This document shows, piece by piece, positions 24,155 to 33,800 of a stretch of DNA of 64,000 bases. Origin of the DNA: Pseudomonas sp. RIT-PI-AD (lineage in GTDB: Bacteria; Pseudomonadota; Gammaproteobacteria; Pseudomonadales; Pseudomonadaceae); the NCBI RefSeq assembly GCF_025642785.1, contig NZ_JANZKU010000003.1, forward strand, positions 92,295-156,294. Direction: 5' to 3'. The notes beneath the pieces are model-generated. The model made no database searches, was not told the origin of the DNA, and saw only the letters and a list, made by a program, of their open reading frames with translations. The stretch's first letter is position 1. Every line of letters begins with the position of its first letter. Both the position numbers and the translations under genes were made by a program.

Positions 24155-25240
24155 TCACAACCCGATCAGGCTCAGCATGATGAAGGTGGCGAAGAGGACG
24201 AAGTGGGTCATGCCTTCGATGGCATTGGTCTGGCCGTCGTTGAGGTTGATCGCGGCGACCACCAGGGTGATCGCCACCATCACCGTCTGCACCGGGGTCA
24301 TGGCCATCTGGAAGGGCTGGCCGGTGTAGAGGGCCAGGGCTTCCATCACCGGGACCGTGAGGATCACCGTGGACAGCGAGGCGCCCATGGCGATGTTGAC
24401 CACCGACTGCATGCGGTTGGCCAAGGCGGCGCGCAGGGCGGTGAGGATTTCCGGGGCCGCGGAGATCGCCGCCACCAGCAGCGCGGCGAGGATCGGCGGG
24501 GCGCCGCTGCCGCGCAGGCCGATCCCCAGCGCCTTGGCCATAACTTCGGCAAGGGCGCCGATCAGCGCCACCCCCACCACCAGCCAGAGAATCGATTGCC
24601 GCGCGCTGCCGGCGACGTCCGGCACACCCTCGCGGGGGCGTTTCTTCTGCGGGTAGCTGTAGCTGAAGAAGTAGCTGTGGGGGCCGGTCTGCATGCGCAG
24701 GAACAGCGCGTAGAGGGTAAGCATCGCGCCGATGGTGAACAGCGAATAGACATGCCATTTGCCGGCGGGGATGAACTCCGGCACCACCATGGAAATGCCC
24801 ATGGCGGTCATGATCATCACCCCGTAGGACTTCGCCGAGTCGTCGTTGTAGGCCTGCTCGCCGTACTTCAACCCGCCCATCAGCGCGGCCAGACCGAGGA
24901 TACCGTTGATGTCGAGCATCACCGCCGCGTAGATGGTGTCGCGCGCCAGGGTCGGCGAGGGCTCGTGGCTCATCACGATGCCCAGCACCACCACCTCCAC
25001 CAGCACCGCCGAGAGCGTGAGGATCATGGTGCCGTAGGGGTCGCCGACCTTTTCCGCGAGCACTTCGGCGTGGTGCGCCACCCGCAGCGAGGCGCAGACG
25101 ATCGCCGCGATCAGCGCCAGCGCCGCCGAGAGCGCCACCACCCGGCCGTTGTCGAGCAGCGCCGGTTCGACGGCATAGGCGAGCACCGTGGCGCAGCCGG
25201 CGAGGAGGAGAAAACCTTCGTCTTTCAAGAAGCTGAGCAT
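24155..25240 (-). CDS. chaA: ChaA-type calcium/sodium:proton antiporter
   Basis: 361 residues with about 11 membrane spans. The two alpha repeats of the CaCA superfamily are seen: YGTMILTLSAVLVEVVVLG in the first half and SAAPEILTALRAALANRMQ with NIAMGASLSTVILTVP in the second, with the conserved Glu residues in each. MLDINGILGLAAL is ChaA-like. The family exports Ca2+ or Na+/K+ against protons in the inner membrane. It is divergent from the BMP protein gene and its transport role seems unrelated to the purine genes. Confidence 0.85.
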   Translation of the reverse strand: MLSFLKDEGFLLLAGCATVLAYAVEPALLDNGRVVALSAALALIAAIVCASLRVAHHAEVLAEKVGDPYGTMILTLSAVLVEVVVLGIVMSHEPSPTLARDTIYAAVMLDINGILGLAALMGGLKYGEQAYNDDSAKSYGVMIMTAMGISMVVPEFIPAGKWHVYSLFTIGAMLTLYALFLRMQTGPHSYFFSYSYPQKKRPREGVPDVAGSARQSILWLVVGVALIGALAEVMAKALGIGLRGSGAPPILAALLVAAISAAPEILTALRAALANRMQSVVNIAMGASLSTVILTVPVMEALALYTGQPFQMAMTPVQTVMVAITLVVAAINLNDGQTNAIEGMTHFVLFATFIMLSLIGL

Positions 25241-25367
25241 GCGCTGCCGATCCCTTTCTTCGCTGCGCCCCGGTTCGCACCAGTTGGAGGCGGGCCGCGG
25301 CGGATGCGCACCAGGCGCGAGCCGCCGATCGAGCCCGCCGGCCGCGCGAAGCGCGCGCCAGGGCTAT

Positions 25368-25391
25368 TTGTCCAGTTGGTCAATTTTTTGC
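25368..25391 (+). promoter_or_regulatory. RutR-like palindrome plus T-run upstream of the BMP gene
   Basis: TTGTCC-AGTT-GGTCAA (25368-25383) differs from the RutR consensus TTGACCA-NN-TGGTCAA at few positions and is followed at once by TTTTTTGC. It is the closest of the three sites in this window to the known operator. It lies 55 bases before the BMP start. Confidence 0.65.
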
Positions 25392-25445
25392 AATCGCCCT
25401 TGCGCCTCTCGACACCGGCAACCTTCCACAGGAGTCCCACCCCTC

Positions 25446-26528
25446 ATGCACAAGCCTTCCCCTTTCCGCCTGCTGCGCGGCCTGGTGGCCGCCCTTGGCC
25501 TCGGCGGCAGCCTCGCCGCCTTCGCCGCCGATCCGCTCAAGGTCGGCTTCGTCTACGTCGGGCCGGTCGGCGACCATGGCTGGACCTACCAGCACGAGCA
25601 GGGCCGCCAGGCGATCCAGGCGCAGCTCGGCGACAGGATCGAAACCCACTTCGTCGAGAACGTCGCCGAGGGCGCCGACGCCGAGCGGGTCATCCGCAAC
25701 ATGGCCAAGGGAGGTTACGACCTGATCTTCACCACCTCGTTCGGTTATATGAACCCGACGCTGAAAGTCGCCAAACAGTTCCCCAAGGTGGCCTTCGAGC
25801 ACGCCACCGGCTACAAGCAGGACAAGAACCTCGGCACCTACCTGGCGCGCTCCTACGAGGGCCGCTACGTCGGCGGGTTCCTCGCGGCGAAGATGACCAA
25901 GAGCCGCAAGGTCGGCTATGTCGCCTCCTTCCCGATCCCCGAGGTGATCCGCGACATCAACGCCATCCAGCTGGCCCTGGACGCCTACAACCCCGGCACC
26001 GAGATCAAGGTGGTCTGGGTCAACTCCTGGTTCGACCCGGGCAAGGAGGCCGACGCCGCCAACGCGCTGATCGACCAGGGCGCCGACGTGATCTTCCAGC
26101 ACACCGACAGCCCCGCGCCGATCCAGGCGGCCGAGCGACGCGGCGTCTACTCCGTGGGCTACGCCTCGGACATGGCGCACTTCGGGCCGAAGGCGGTGCT
26201 CACCTCGATCGTCAACAACTGGGCGCCGCACTACCTGCAAAGCACCCAGGCGGTCCTCGACGGCACCTGGAAGCCCCAGGACTTCTGGGGCGGGCTGAGC
26301 GACGGCACCATCGAGCTGCCGATCAGCGACCTGGTGCCGGCCGAGGTCAAGGGCGAGGCGGAAGCGCTGATCGCACGGATCAAGTCCGGCGAATTCCACC
26401 CCTTCACCGGCCCGATCAAGGACCAGAGCGGAACGCTGCGCATCGCCGAGGGCGTTACCGCGAGCAACGCCGACCTGGCGGGGATGAACTACTACGTGCA
26501 GGGCATCCAGGCCCAGTTGCCGCAGTAG
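25446..26528 (+). CDS. BMP-family nucleobase/nucleoside-binding protein
   Basis: 360 residues with a signal peptide (MHKPSPFRLLRGLVAALGLG... to AFAADPLKVG), no lipobox Cys, so a soluble periplasmic protein. The mature part follows the BMP family: GFVYVGPVGDHGWTYQHEQGR, YDLIFTTSFGYMNPTLKVAK, GRYVGGFLAAKMTKS, WFDPGKEADAANALIDQGAD and VLTSIVNNW. It is the missing binding component of the ABC transporter 7 kb upstream. A RutR-like site precedes it, the same element as at the ABC operon, which supports their partnership. The ligand is probably a purine. Confidence 0.87.
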   Translation: MHKPSPFRLLRGLVAALGLGGSLAAFAADPLKVGFVYVGPVGDHGWTYQHEQGRQAIQAQLGDRIETHFVENVAEGADAERVIRNMAKGGYDLIFTTSFGYMNPTLKVAKQFPKVAFEHATGYKQDKNLGTYLARSYEGRYVGGFLAAKMTKSRKVGYVASFPIPEVIRDINAIQLALDAYNPGTEIKVVWVNSWFDPGKEADAANALIDQGADVIFQHTDSPAPIQAAERRGVYSVGYASDMAHFGPKAVLTSIVNNWAPHYLQSTQAVLDGTWKPQDFWGGLSDGTIELPISDLVPAEVKGEAEALIARIKSGEFHPFTGPIKDQSGTLRIAEGVTASNADLAGMNYYVQGIQAQLPQ

Positions 26529-26576
26529 GCGGCGAAACGATCGCACTACGCCGCAATCGCGGCCGGGCGGCGGCGC

Positions 26577-26622
26577 CCTTCCCGTGCCGCCCCGCCCGCC
26601 TTTCACCACCGGCACGGGAAGG
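26577..26622. other. Perfect inverted repeat between the BMP and oxygenase genes
   Basis: CCTTCCCGTGCCG (26577-26589) pairs with CGGCACGGGAAGG (26610-26622) across a 20-base loop, ending 27 bases before the oxygenase start. There is no T-run. It may be a terminator-like or processing hairpin in the leader. Confidence 0.55.
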
Positions 26623-26648
26623 CCCGTGCCCGCCGTTCAGGAGCCCGC

Positions 26649-27617
26649 ATGAACGCACTGCCGATCATCGACATCAGCCCGCTGTACCGGCCCGACGCCA
26701 GCGCCTGGGCGCGCGTCGCCGAACGGATCGACGCGGCCTGCCGCGACTGGGGTTTCTTCTACATCGAAGGCCATCCGATTCCCGCCGCGCGCCTCGACGC
26801 GCTGCTTGACGCGGCGCGCCGCTTCTTCGCCCTGCCGCTGGACGAAAAGCTGCGGATCGACATCACCCGCACCCGCCACCATCGCGGCTACGGCGCCATC
26901 GCCACCGAGCAGCTCGATCCCGGGCTGCCCAGCGACCTCAAGGAAACCTTCGACATGGGCCTGGACCTGCCGGCGTCGCACCCCGAGGTGCTCGCCGGCA
27001 AACCCCTGCGCGGCACCAATCGCCATCCGCAACTGGACGGCTGGCGCGCCTTGCTCGACGCCCACTACGCCGACCTGCAAGCCCTGGCGCAAACCCTGCT
27101 GCGCGCCATGACGCCGGCCCTGGGCGTCGAGCGGGACTTCTTCGACCGGCGCTTCGAACAGCCGGCCAGCGTCTTCCGGATGATCCACTATCCGCCGCGG
27201 GCCAGCGCCAGCAGCGCCGACCAGCCGGGCGCCGGCGCGCACACCGACTACGGTTGCATCACCCTGCTCCAGCAGGACCAGGCCGGCGGCCTGCAGGTGC
27301 GCAGCCGCGACGGGCACTGGCTGGACGCCCCGCCGATCCCCGGCACCTACGTGGTCAACATCGGCGACATGCTGGCGCGTTGGAGCAACGACCGCTACAC
27401 CTCGACCCCGCACCGGGTGATCAGCCCGCTGGGCATCGACCGCTACGCCCTGCCGTTCTTCGCCGAACCGCACCCGGACACCGAGATCGCCTGCCTGCCC
27501 GGGTGCGCCGATGCCGCCAACCCGCCGCGCTACCCGCCGACCACCTGCGCCGACTGGCTGCTGTCGCGCTTCGCCGCCACCTACGCCTATCGCCGCGAGC
27601 CAACGGCGCCCCGCTAG
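26649..27617 (+). CDS. 2-oxoglutarate/Fe(II)-dependent oxygenase, substrate unknown
   Basis: 322 residues of the isopenicillin-N-synthase-like family. The N-terminal DIOX_N region (IIDISPLYRP...CRDWGFFYIEGHPI) precedes a jelly-roll with the iron ligands in GAHTDYGCITLLQQD (HxD) and in STPHRVISPLG (distal His) followed by the 2-oxoglutarate Arg in the same strand region. GETFDMG-like text is seen as LKETFDMGLDLP. It sits between the BMP protein and adenine deaminase genes, as PA0147 does in PAO1, so a purine or purine-derived substrate is a fair guess. No direct evidence for the reaction is present. Confidence 0.8.
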   Translation: MNALPIIDISPLYRPDASAWARVAERIDAACRDWGFFYIEGHPIPAARLDALLDAARRFFALPLDEKLRIDITRTRHHRGYGAIATEQLDPGLPSDLKETFDMGLDLPASHPEVLAGKPLRGTNRHPQLDGWRALLDAHYADLQALAQTLLRAMTPALGVERDFFDRRFEQPASVFRMIHYPPRASASSADQPGAGAHTDYGCITLLQQDQAGGLQVRSRDGHWLDAPPIPGTYVVNIGDMLARWSNDRYTSTPHRVISPLGIDRYALPFFAEPHPDTEIACLPGCADAANPPRYPPTTCADWLLSRFAATYAYRREPTAPR

Positions 27618-27646
27618 TCGGCTGGCCCGGCGCCGGGCCAGCCGAC
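27617..27646. terminator. Perfect 15-bp hairpin after the oxygenase gene
   Basis: GTCGGCTGGCCCGGC is followed immediately by its complement GCCGGGCCAGCCGAC, starting at the last base of the stop codon. There is no T-run, so termination is unproven, but the stem is very stable and lies 54 bases before the deaminase ATG. Confidence 0.5.
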
Positions 27647-27672
27647 GCCGGGCGGGCGAGCGGTTAAACTGA

Positions 27673-28650
<978 letters not shown>

Positions 28651-28653
28651 GGC

Positions 28654-29580
28654 TCAGGCCGGGCGCTCGGCCCAGGGCGCACGCGCCAACAGCTCGGCGC
28701 AGCGCTGGCGGAGGAACGCCTGGAGCAGCCGCACCGGCTCGCTCAACTGGGCGCGATGGGCGCAGATCAGGTTCAGCGGCGCGGCCTCACCGCGCAGTTC
28801 CTCCAGCGCCAGTTCCAGGCGCCCGGCCGCCAGGTCGCCGGCCACGTCCAGCCAGGACTTGTAGCTCAGCCCGCGACCGGCCAGGGCCCAGCGGCGCACC
28901 ACGTCGGCGTCGTCGCTGAGGCGGTCGCCGCTCACCTTCGCCTCCAGCAGTCGCCGGCCCGCGGTGAAGCGCCACTGGTCGTGGACCCGTCCGCCGAGCA
29001 TGTACAGCAGGCAGTTGTGCCGCGCCAGGTCTTCCACCTGGCGCGGCTTGCCCTGACGGGCGAAATAGCCGGGCGCGGCGAACAGCACCCGGCGGTTGCC
29101 GGGGGCCACCGGCAGCGCCACCAGGCTGGAGTCTTCCGGCTCGCCATAGCGCAGGGCGATGTCCACCGGTGCGCGGAACAGGTCGGCGACATGGTCGCTG
29201 AGCAACAGCCGCAGGGTCAGGCCGGGGTGCTCGAGCTGGAAGTCGTCGAGCCAGGGCAGCAGCACGTTGCGACCGAAATCCGAGGGCGCCGCCAGTTGCA
29301 GCACCCCGCCGATCTCCGCGCGCGCGCCGTGCAACGCCTGGCGCCCTTCCTCCAGGCTGACCAGGGCGGCCCGGGCGTGCACGAGGAACTGCTCGCCCTC
29401 CGCGGTCAGCCGCAAGCTGCGGGTCGAGCGCACCAACAGGCGGGTCTGCAACTGCCGCTCCAGGCGTTTCAGCGCCGCGCTGGCCACCGCCGGCGAGCAT
29501 TCCAGCAGGCGCGCGGCGGCGGACAGGCTGCCGCATTCGGCGGTGCGTACGAACAACTGAAGATCGTCCAGGCGCAGCAT
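28654..29580 (-). CDS. LysR-family regulator
   Basis: 308 residues from the ATG at 29580 (MLRLDDLQLFVRTAECGSLS). The winged helix reads AARLLECSPAVASAALKRLE and the effector domain GVLQLAAPSDFGRNVLLPWL, as in the CrgA/YhaJ-like group that often controls divergent oxidoreductases. It is divergent from an alcohol-dehydrogenase-like gene 158 bases away, its probable target. Its 3' end nearly touches the convergent adenine deaminase gene (3 bases). Confidence 0.85.
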   Translation of the reverse strand: MLRLDDLQLFVRTAECGSLSAAARLLECSPAVASAALKRLERQLQTRLLVRSTRSLRLTAEGEQFLVHARAALVSLEEGRQALHGARAEIGGVLQLAAPSDFGRNVLLPWLDDFQLEHPGLTLRLLLSDHVADLFRAPVDIALRYGEPEDSSLVALPVAPGNRRVLFAAPGYFARQGKPRQVEDLARHNCLLYMLGGRVHDQWRFTAGRRLLEAKVSGDRLSDDADVVRRWALAGRGLSYKSWLDVAGDLAAGRLELALEELRGEAAPLNLICAHRAQLSEPVRLLQAFLRQRCAELLARAPWAERPA

Positions 29581-29738
29581 TATCAAAATTCCGTTGAAAG
29601 ACTCTCGCTTTAGTAGCGGGTTTTTCTTCGTAGCGAAATAGCCGAGCATGGAGTCCGTCCCCAAGCGGCCTGCAAAGTCGCTTCGTCCAGTCGTCGAAGC
29701 GCGCTTCTCGCCCCTTCCCCTGCCTATCGGAGCACGCC

Positions 29739-30752
29739 ATGAAAGCCATCGCCTACCGCCAGTCCTTGCCCACCGACGATCCTCAGTCCCTGCTGGACAT
29801 CGACCTGCCCGAGCCCACGCCCGGCCCCCTCGACCTGCTGGTGGAGGTCCGCGCCATCTCGGTGAACCCGGTGGACACCAAGATCCGCCGCAACGTCCAG
29901 CCGGAGAACGGCGAGCCCAAGGTGCTCGGCTGGGACGTCGCCGGGGTGGTCAAGGCGGTGGGCGCCGAGGTAGACCTGTTCCAGGTCGGCGACGAAGTCT
30001 TCTATGCCGGCGCGATCGACCGGCCGGGGGCCAACAGCGAATTGCACGTGGTGGATCAGCGCGTGGTCGGGCATCGCCCGCGTTCGCTGGATTTCGCCCA
30101 GAGCGCGGCCCTGCCGCTGACCGCGATCACCGCCTGGGAGTTGCTCTTCGAACGCCTGGGCATCGCCGAAGGCCCGACGTCCAAGGGCCAGAGCCTGCTG
30201 ATCGTCGGCGCGGCCGGCGGCGTCGGTTCGATCCTCACCCAGCTCGCCCGCCAACTCACCGGGTTGACGGTGATCGGCAGCGCGTCGCGCCCGGAGACCC
30301 AGGCCTGGGTGCGCGAGCTCGGCGCGCACCATGTGATCGACCACCGCCGCCCACTGCACGAAGAGCTCCAGCGCATCGGCGTCGGCTCGGTGACCCACGT
30401 CGCCAGCCTGACCCACACCGATCAGCACCTGGAGCAAATCGTCGAGGCACTGGCACCCCAGGGCAAGTTGGCGCTGATCGACGACCCGGCCACCCTCGAC
30501 GTAAGCAAGCTCAAGCGCAAGAGCCTGTCGCTGCACTGGGAGCTCATGTACACCCGCTCGCTGTTCCAGACCCCCGACATGATCGAACAGCACCGGCTGC
30601 TGGAGCGCGTCGCCGAGCTGGTCGATAGCGGCGTGTTGCGCACCACCCTCGCCGAGCGCTTCGGGCGTATCGACGCGGCCAACCTGCGGCGCGCCCACGC
30701 CCTGCTGGAAAGCGGCACCGCGAAGGGCAAGATCGTCCTGGAAGGTTTCTAG
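29739..30752 (+). CDS. Zinc-type alcohol dehydrogenase/quinone oxidoreductase-like protein
   Basis: 337 residues of the MDR superfamily. The GroES-like N-domain includes VRAISVNPVDTKIRRN and GWDVAGVVKAVG; the Rossmann domain reads SLLIVGAAGGVGSILTQLARQ. The catalytic and structural zinc Cys clusters of true alcohol dehydrogenases are not seen, so it is probably an NADPH:quinone or enone reductase. The substrate is unknown. It is divergent from a LysR gene. Confidence 0.83.
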   Translation: MKAIAYRQSLPTDDPQSLLDIDLPEPTPGPLDLLVEVRAISVNPVDTKIRRNVQPENGEPKVLGWDVAGVVKAVGAEVDLFQVGDEVFYAGAIDRPGANSELHVVDQRVVGHRPRSLDFAQSAALPLTAITAWELLFERLGIAEGPTSKGQSLLIVGAAGGVGSILTQLARQLTGLTVIGSASRPETQAWVRELGAHHVIDHRRPLHEELQRIGVGSVTHVASLTHTDQHLEQIVEALAPQGKLALIDDPATLDVSKLKRKSLSLHWELMYTRSLFQTPDMIEQHRLLERVAELVDSGVLRTTLAERFGRIDAANLRRAHALLESGTAKGKIVLEGF

Positions 30753-30880
30753 GCCAGGGTCCGACGGCGAGCGGCGCCGTCCGGACGACGGGTCGCGGCG
30801 AATTGTGCCGGGCGGGTCTAGACTCTCGCCTTGACCCCGGAACCTCACGTTCGGGGCACCCGGCCATTCGAGGAGCCAGG

Positions 30881-33800
30881 ATGCGCATCGACTCGTCCCA
30901 GTCGCTCCGTCTCGCCTGTGTGTATCTGCTGTTCAGCGCCGGCTGGGTATTGATCGGCGATCACCTGATCGGCCGATGGGTGCTCGACAGCGACACCCGC
31001 ACCAGCCTGCAATCCCTCAAGGGCCTGGCCTTCGTCCTGCTCAGCAGCGCGCTGATCTACCTCACAAATCGTCACGGGCAGACCCGCCAGGTCCGCCTGC
31101 TGGGCGACCTGCGCGCCCAGACCCTGTACCTGCGCCAAGCACAACGGGATGCCGACCTCGGCCTGTGGTGGTACACCGACACGCTGCATTTCTCCGACGA
31201 AGCGCTGCAAATCCTCGAGCGCCCCGAGGGCACCGTCGTCAAGGACCCGGAAACCTTCGTCACCTGGCTGCATCCCGCCGACCGCGGGGCGGTGCGCCGG
31301 GCGCTGGCCGCCCTGCGCAGGGAACGCCACGCGCTGATGGTCAACGCGCGCCTGAACCGCCCCGGCGACCAGCCGGTCCGCTGGCTGTGCCTGCGCGGCG
31401 AGCCCTGCGAGAACGGCGCCCTGGGCACCTTGCAGGACATCAGCGCGCAGAAGCGCGACGAAGAGGCCCTGCGGGAAAGCGAGCAGCGCTTCCGCCAGTT
31501 GTTCGAGCAGACGCCGCGGATCGCCGTGCAGGGCTACGACCGCGAGCGCCGGGTGATCTACTGGAACCAGGCCAGCGAGCAGCTCTACGGCTACAGCGTG
31601 GCCCAGGCCATGGGCCAGCGCCTGGAGGCGCTCATCGTGCCGCCGGCGCTGCGCGAACGGACCGCCGAGGCCATCGACCGCTGGATGATCGGCGGACTCG
31701 CGATCCCGGCCGCCGAGTCCGCCCAGCAGCACCGCGACGGCACGCCGCTGACCGTGTATTCCAGCCACCTGATCCTGCACAACCGCCACGACCGCCCGGA
31801 GCTCTACCGGGTCGACATCGACCTGAGCCTGCACAAGGCCACCCATGCCGCGCTGCTGGTCAGCGAACGCCGCCACCGGCAACTGGTCGACCGCCTCAAC
31901 GAGACGATCTTCCTGCTCGACGGCCAGGGCTGCCTGAGCTTCCTCAATCCGGCCTGGACCACCCTCAGCGGCCACTGCGAACGCGCCAGCCTCGGCCTGC
32001 CGCTGATCCAGTTCTTTTACCCGGAAGACGCCGCGCGCATCGCCGAGCAGGGCGCCGCGCTGCTCGCCGGTACCGGCGCGTCCTGGTCCGGCGAATGCCG
32101 CCTGCGCTGCGCCCATGGGCGCCTGCGCTGGGTCGAACTGCAACTGGGGCGCGACGAAGACAACGGCGGCCTGCGCGGCAGCCTCAGCGACATCCAGGCC
32201 AAGTACCAGGCCCTGGAAATCCAGGAAGCGCGCAACGCCGTGCTCGACGAGCTGCTCAAGCGCAGCCCGCTGGACGCCATCCTGCTGAACATTGCCCAGC
32301 GCCTGGAAACCCTCGGCCCGCACATGCACGTGCGGGTGATGCTGATGGAAGCCGACCATCAGCACCTGCGGGTGCACGCCTCGCCCAGCCTGCCGGCCGC
32401 TTGCGAAGCCAAGCTGGCGCGCCTGCCGGTGGCGACCGGGGCCGCCTGCTGCGGACACGCCGCGCTCAGCGGCGAGATCACCATCGCCGAGGACATCCAG
32501 CGCCATCCGGACTGGGCGCGCTACCGCGAGCTGGCCGCCCGCTGCGGCCTGCATGCGTCCTGGTCGCTGCCGTTCAAGGACGACGCCGGCCAAGTGCTCG
32601 GCACCCTCGGGGTCTACTACAACGAGACCCGCCGCCCGAGCGACGAGGACATCGCCCTGGTCACCGAATTCAGCCGCCTGGTGGTGCTCGCCATCGGTCA
32701 GCAGAGCTTGCAGGCGGAGCGGGAAACCAGCGAGCGGCGCTTCAGCGCGATCTTCGAACATGCGGCCGTGGGCATCGTCCACCAATCCCTCGACGGGCGC
32801 TGGTTGCGGGTCAACAACCTGCTCTGCCAGATGCTCGGCTACCCCCGCGAGGCGCTGCTCGACCAGCGCATGGAGCGCCTGGTCTACGCCGAGGACCTGC
32901 CGGGCATCCTCGAAGGCGACCGCCACCTGCTCGCCGGCACGCGTAGCCGTTACGCCCTCCAGGCGCGTTACCGGCGCGCCGACGGCAGCCTGCTGTGGAT
33001 GAGCCTGAACGCCACCCTGGTCTGCGACGCCCAGGGCGCACCGGACTACCTGATCGCCGTGTTGCAGGACATCAGCGCGCAAAAACGCCAGGAAGAGGCG
33101 TTGCGCCAGGCCGCCACCGTGTTCGAAAGCACCCGCGAGGCGGTACTGGTGATCGACGACCGGCGCTGCATCCTCGCCGCCAACCCGGCGTTCGACGAAC
33201 TCACCGGCCTCAGCGGCGAACAGGCCCTCGGCCAGCGCCTGCCGCTGACCCTCAACGGCGCCGATGACCGCCGCGACTACCGCGAGCTCTGGCGCACCCT
33301 GCGCAAGCAGGGGCATTGGCAGGGCGAGCTGTGGAGCCGCCGCGCCGACGGTTCGCTGATCCCCCTGTGGCTGAACGCCAGTCGAGTGCGCGACTGCCCG
33401 GCGGACAACCCGCAGTTCGTCCTGGTGTTCACCGACATCAGCTCGTTCAAGGAAAGCCAGGAGCGCCTGGCGCGGATGGCCCACTACGACCCGCTCACCG
33501 GCCTGATCAACCGCCTCTACGGCCACGAGCGGCTGACCCAGGCACTGGAAACCGCGCACCGCCGCCACGAACGGGTGGCGGTGCTCTTCCTCGACCTGGA
33601 CCACTTCAAGACCATCAACGACAGCCTCGGCCACCAGGTCGGCGACGAGTTGCTGGCCACCGCCGCCGGGCGCTTCCGCGAGCGCCTGCGCGAAACCGAC
33701 ATCCTCGCCCGCCTGGGCGGCGACGAATTCCTCGTGGTGCTGGAGAACCTGCGCCAGCCCGAGGAAGCCGCGCGGGTGGCGCGCTCCCTGCTCAGCCTGA

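Noticed and set aside
24203-26809. 868-codon plus-strand frame over chaA and the BMP gene
   Set aside because: Shadow frame: His/Arg/Gly-rich, runs through two genes on different strands that are clearly recognisable.
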